A stretch of DNA of 7,151 bases from positions 1-7,151 of the forward strand of contig SXXZ01000097.1 of assembly GCA_005789375.1 (NCBI GenBank). Reading direction: 5' to 3'. A model generated the notes under the pieces. That model worked only from the letters and a program-made list of their open reading frames with translations, did no database searches and was not told the origin of the DNA. The stretch is from Verrucomicrobiales bacterium. Its GTDB lineage: Bacteria; Verrucomicrobiota; Verrucomicrobiae; Limisphaerales; UBA9464. The position numbers and the translations under genes are program-made. This document shows, one piece after another, positions 5,524-7,151 of this stretch. Position 1 is the stretch's first letter, and each line of letters begins with the position of its first letter.

Positions 5524-6924
5524 ATGTCGTTCGGAACGTTGTCTCGCAGGACCCTTCTCCGCGGGGTGGGTGCCGCCATGGCGCTGCCTTGGTTGGAGGC
5601 CATGGCTGCCACCAAGACATCCTCCCCAACTGAGGCGGGCGCTGGCGCTAAACCACGGCGTTTTGCCTGCCTTTACATGCCCAATGGAACGCGACCCGAT
5701 CGTTGGACTCCCGAGGGCGAGGGCTCGACGTTCCAGTTGTCGCCCATTCTGGCTCCGCTTCAAGCCCATCAGTCCGAATTGCTCGTACTGACCCAATTGT
5801 GGAATGCGGCCACCAATACCGGTGATGGCCATTACGTCAAAACCGGCGGGTTTCTCACCAGCACCACGATCACCCGGACCACCGGCGCAGACTTGTGCTC
5901 CGGCAACACCTCGATGGATCAATGGATGGCCCGACAAGTCGGCCACCTCACTCCCTTGCCTTCGCTGGAATTGGGCATCGAACCCATCACCACGGGTGTT
6001 GATACCAATGTCGGCTTCACCCGCCTCTACGGATCTCACATCAGTTGGGCGACTCCCACGACTCCCTGCGCCAAGGAGATCAATCCTCGCCGGGCCTTCG
6101 ACCGACTCTTCCGCAACGCCAGCGGGTTGCCCGCCTCGCGCTTCGGAGACAACTCCAGCGTCTTGGACCTCGTCGCCGGCGACGCGCAGCGCTTGAGACA
6201 ACAGTTGGGCAAGGCAGACCAGCAGAAAATGGCAGAGTATTTCGAGAGTGTCCGCTCGGTTGAACACCGGATCGAATGGGCCCGACGGCGAGCTCTCGGC
6301 GAGTATATGGAGGACCCGGCTGCGCGAGCTGAAATCGAACGCCTAGGCCAGCGCATCGATCTTTATTCTGATCCCGCCCGAGCCAGCCAACGGGGCATTA
6401 ACCACACCGAGCAGGTCCGTTTGATGCTCGATATTATGGCATTGGCCTTCTGGACCGACTCCACCCGAGTGAGCACCTTCATGTTCGGCAATGCCGTGTC
6501 TGGCCGAAACTTCTCCTTCCTCGACGGCGTCAAAGGCGGGCACCACGAGTACAGCCACCACGAAAACCGCCCGGAGAAGCTCGCTCCTTACGAACGCATC
6601 ACCCGGTGGCATGTCGAACAATATGCGTACTTTCTCGACAGATTGCGTTCTATGAAGGAGGGCACTGGTTCGGTTCTCGACCAATCCATGATTTTGTTCG
6701 GAGCCGGCATGCGCGATGGAAATGGCCACAATCCGCGGAATCTGCCCTTGGTATTGGCGGGACGGGGCGGCGGTACCCTCAACCCGGGCCGGCATCTGGT
6801 GTTCTCCAAGGATAGCCCCATGGCCAACCTGCACTTGGGATTGATGCGTCGCATGGGAGTCCGCGCCGACCGTTTCGCCGACAGCACGAATGCCTTACCA
6901 GAACTGGGTGATGCCGAAGCCTGA
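5524..6924 (+). CDS. DUF1552 domain-containing Tat-exported protein
   Basis: Uncharacterised DUF1552 protein of 466 residues, full length for the family, which is frequent in Planctomycetota, Verrucomicrobiota and some Myxococcota. The ATG at 5524 is chosen because it starts a clean twin-arginine signal (LSRRTLLRGVGAAMALPWLEAMA, 6-28 by position); a TTG at 5497 in frame would only add nine residues. Family hallmarks seen are ACLYMPNGTRPDRWTP (48-63), the NTGDGHYVKTGGFLTS region (98-113), GNTSMDQWMARQVG, FGNAVSGRNFSFLDG (321-335) with GGHHEYSHH (338-346), and SVLDQSMILFGAGMRDGNGHN (383-403 by position). The Asp/His-rich segments could bind metal, and I recall the fold being linked to the DUF1501/alkaline-phosphatase group; that is inference. 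DUF1552 genes usually sit beside a DUF1592/DUF1588-type cytochrome c gene. None is here: the upstream neighbour is the barrel gene and the downstream one is FmdB-like. Confidence 0.93.
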   Translation: MSFGTLSRRTLLRGVGAAMALPWLEAMAATKTSSPTEAGAGAKPRRFACLYMPNGTRPDRWTPEGEGSTFQLSPILAPLQAHQSELLVLTQLWNAATNTGDGHYVKTGGFLTSTTITRTTGADLCSGNTSMDQWMARQVGHLTPLPSLELGIEPITTGVDTNVGFTRLYGSHISWATPTTPCAKEINPRRAFDRLFRNASGLPASRFGDNSSVLDLVAGDAQRLRQQLGKADQQKMAEYFESVRSVEHRIEWARRRALGEYMEDPAARAEIERLGQRIDLYSDPARASQRGINHTEQVRLMLDIMALAFWTDSTRVSTFMFGNAVSGRNFSFLDGVKGGHHEYSHHENRPEKLAPYERITRWHVEQYAYFLDRLRSMKEGTGSVLDQSMILFGAGMRDGNGHNPRNLPLVLAGRGGGTLNPGRHLVFSKDSPMANLHLGLMRRMGVRADRFADSTNALPELGDAEA

Positions 6925-7052
6925 AGCGAGCTTCCTACAACGAGCTACTGAGGACGCGTCCCAATAGTCGGCCCGGTGCACGCAATTGAATCCTGACAAT
7001 CCCTCTCTTCGGGTTGCCCTCAGGCCAGTCTTGCGCTCAATTTCCATCTGCC

Positions 7053-7151
7053 ATGCCTCTCTATCAGTACGAGACCATTCCAACAGTGCCTGACGAAGCG
7101 GTGCGACGCTTCGAGGTGAAGCAGTCCATGAACGACAACGCCCTGACCCGC
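7053..7151 (+). CDS. FmdB-family zinc-ribbon protein, N-terminal part
   Basis: Thirty-three codons run from an ATG at 7053 to the window edge, with no stop. The start MPLYQYETIPTVP and the following RRFEVKQSMND match the FmdB-type small proteins as I remember them from Verrucomicrobiota, where an MPxYxYE opening leads into a short regulatory or zinc-ribbon domain. The usual CxxC pairs would lie beyond the edge, and this subgroup may lack them. The 128-bp gap after the DUF1552 gene holds no clear terminator or promoter. No ribosome site is visible before the ATG. Confidence 0.75.
   Translation, partial: MPLYQYETIPTVPDEAVRRFEVKQSMNDNALTR

Noticed and set aside
5443..6267. A 274-codon minus-strand open frame
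   Set aside because: It is antisense to the DUF1552 gene, whose family motifs are unmistakable. The length reflects the G+C-rich codon pattern of that gene.
6925..7052. Terminator or promoter between the DUF1552 and FmdB-like genes
   Set aside because: The only hairpins found (for example GAAGC with GCTTC around the stop) are short and lack a T-run. No paired -35/-10 is convincing.

Overview
The window looks like chromosomal DNA of a Verrucomicrobiota bacterium, possibly of the Pedosphaera/Limisphaera group, with Planctomycetota as the alternative. This rests on gene content: a Tat-exported Gfo/Idh/MocA oxidoreductase, a Tat-exported DUF1552 protein, an FmdB-type protein starting MPLYQYETIPT, and an ScpB with a long tail. 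It is inference from remembered family distributions, not from a search. GC content is moderately high by eye. There is no rRNA, tRNA, CRISPR array, phage gene or recognisable transposase.

Layout, left to right. (1) Positions 1-125 may hold the last 40 codons of a plus-strand gene cut by the window edge. (2) A D-2-hydroxyacid dehydrogenase on the minus strand (174-1151, or to 1229 with an upstream TTG) is divergent from a Tat-exported Gfo/Idh/MocA oxidoreductase (1239-2516, plus). (3) Positions 2517-3135 form a 619-bp interval without a convincing gene. It holds a pair of imperfect 24-bp inverted repeats (21/24 matches, all differences transitions) 305 bp apart. It also holds a perfect 13-bp tandem duplication and a cluster of TTGGAAG motifs. 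This looks like a decayed non-autonomous mobile element (MITE- or REPIN-like) and is the most unusual part of the window. (4) A small uncharacterised protein resembling DUF6941 (3136-3573, plus) ends at a very good intrinsic terminator. It converges on scpB (3710-4471, minus), which has its own terminator-like hairpin in the same gap. (5) A DUF481-type outer-membrane beta-barrel protein (4610-5401, plus) is divergent from scpB and is followed by a DUF1552 Tat protein (5524-6924, plus). (6) The right edge cuts an FmdB-family gene after 33 codons (7053-7151).

The genes do not form one obvious pathway. The dehydrogenase and the Gfo/Idh/MocA protein could share a divergent control region and both belong to NAD(P)-dependent sugar or hydroxyacid redox families. 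scpB encodes a chromosome-segregation protein and stands alone, without scpA. The barrel protein, the oxidoreductase and the DUF1552 protein are all predicted to leave the cytoplasm. I found no clear new multi-gene system. The best candidates for a closer look are the inverted-repeat element, the small DUF6941-like protein and the unpaired DUF1552 gene.
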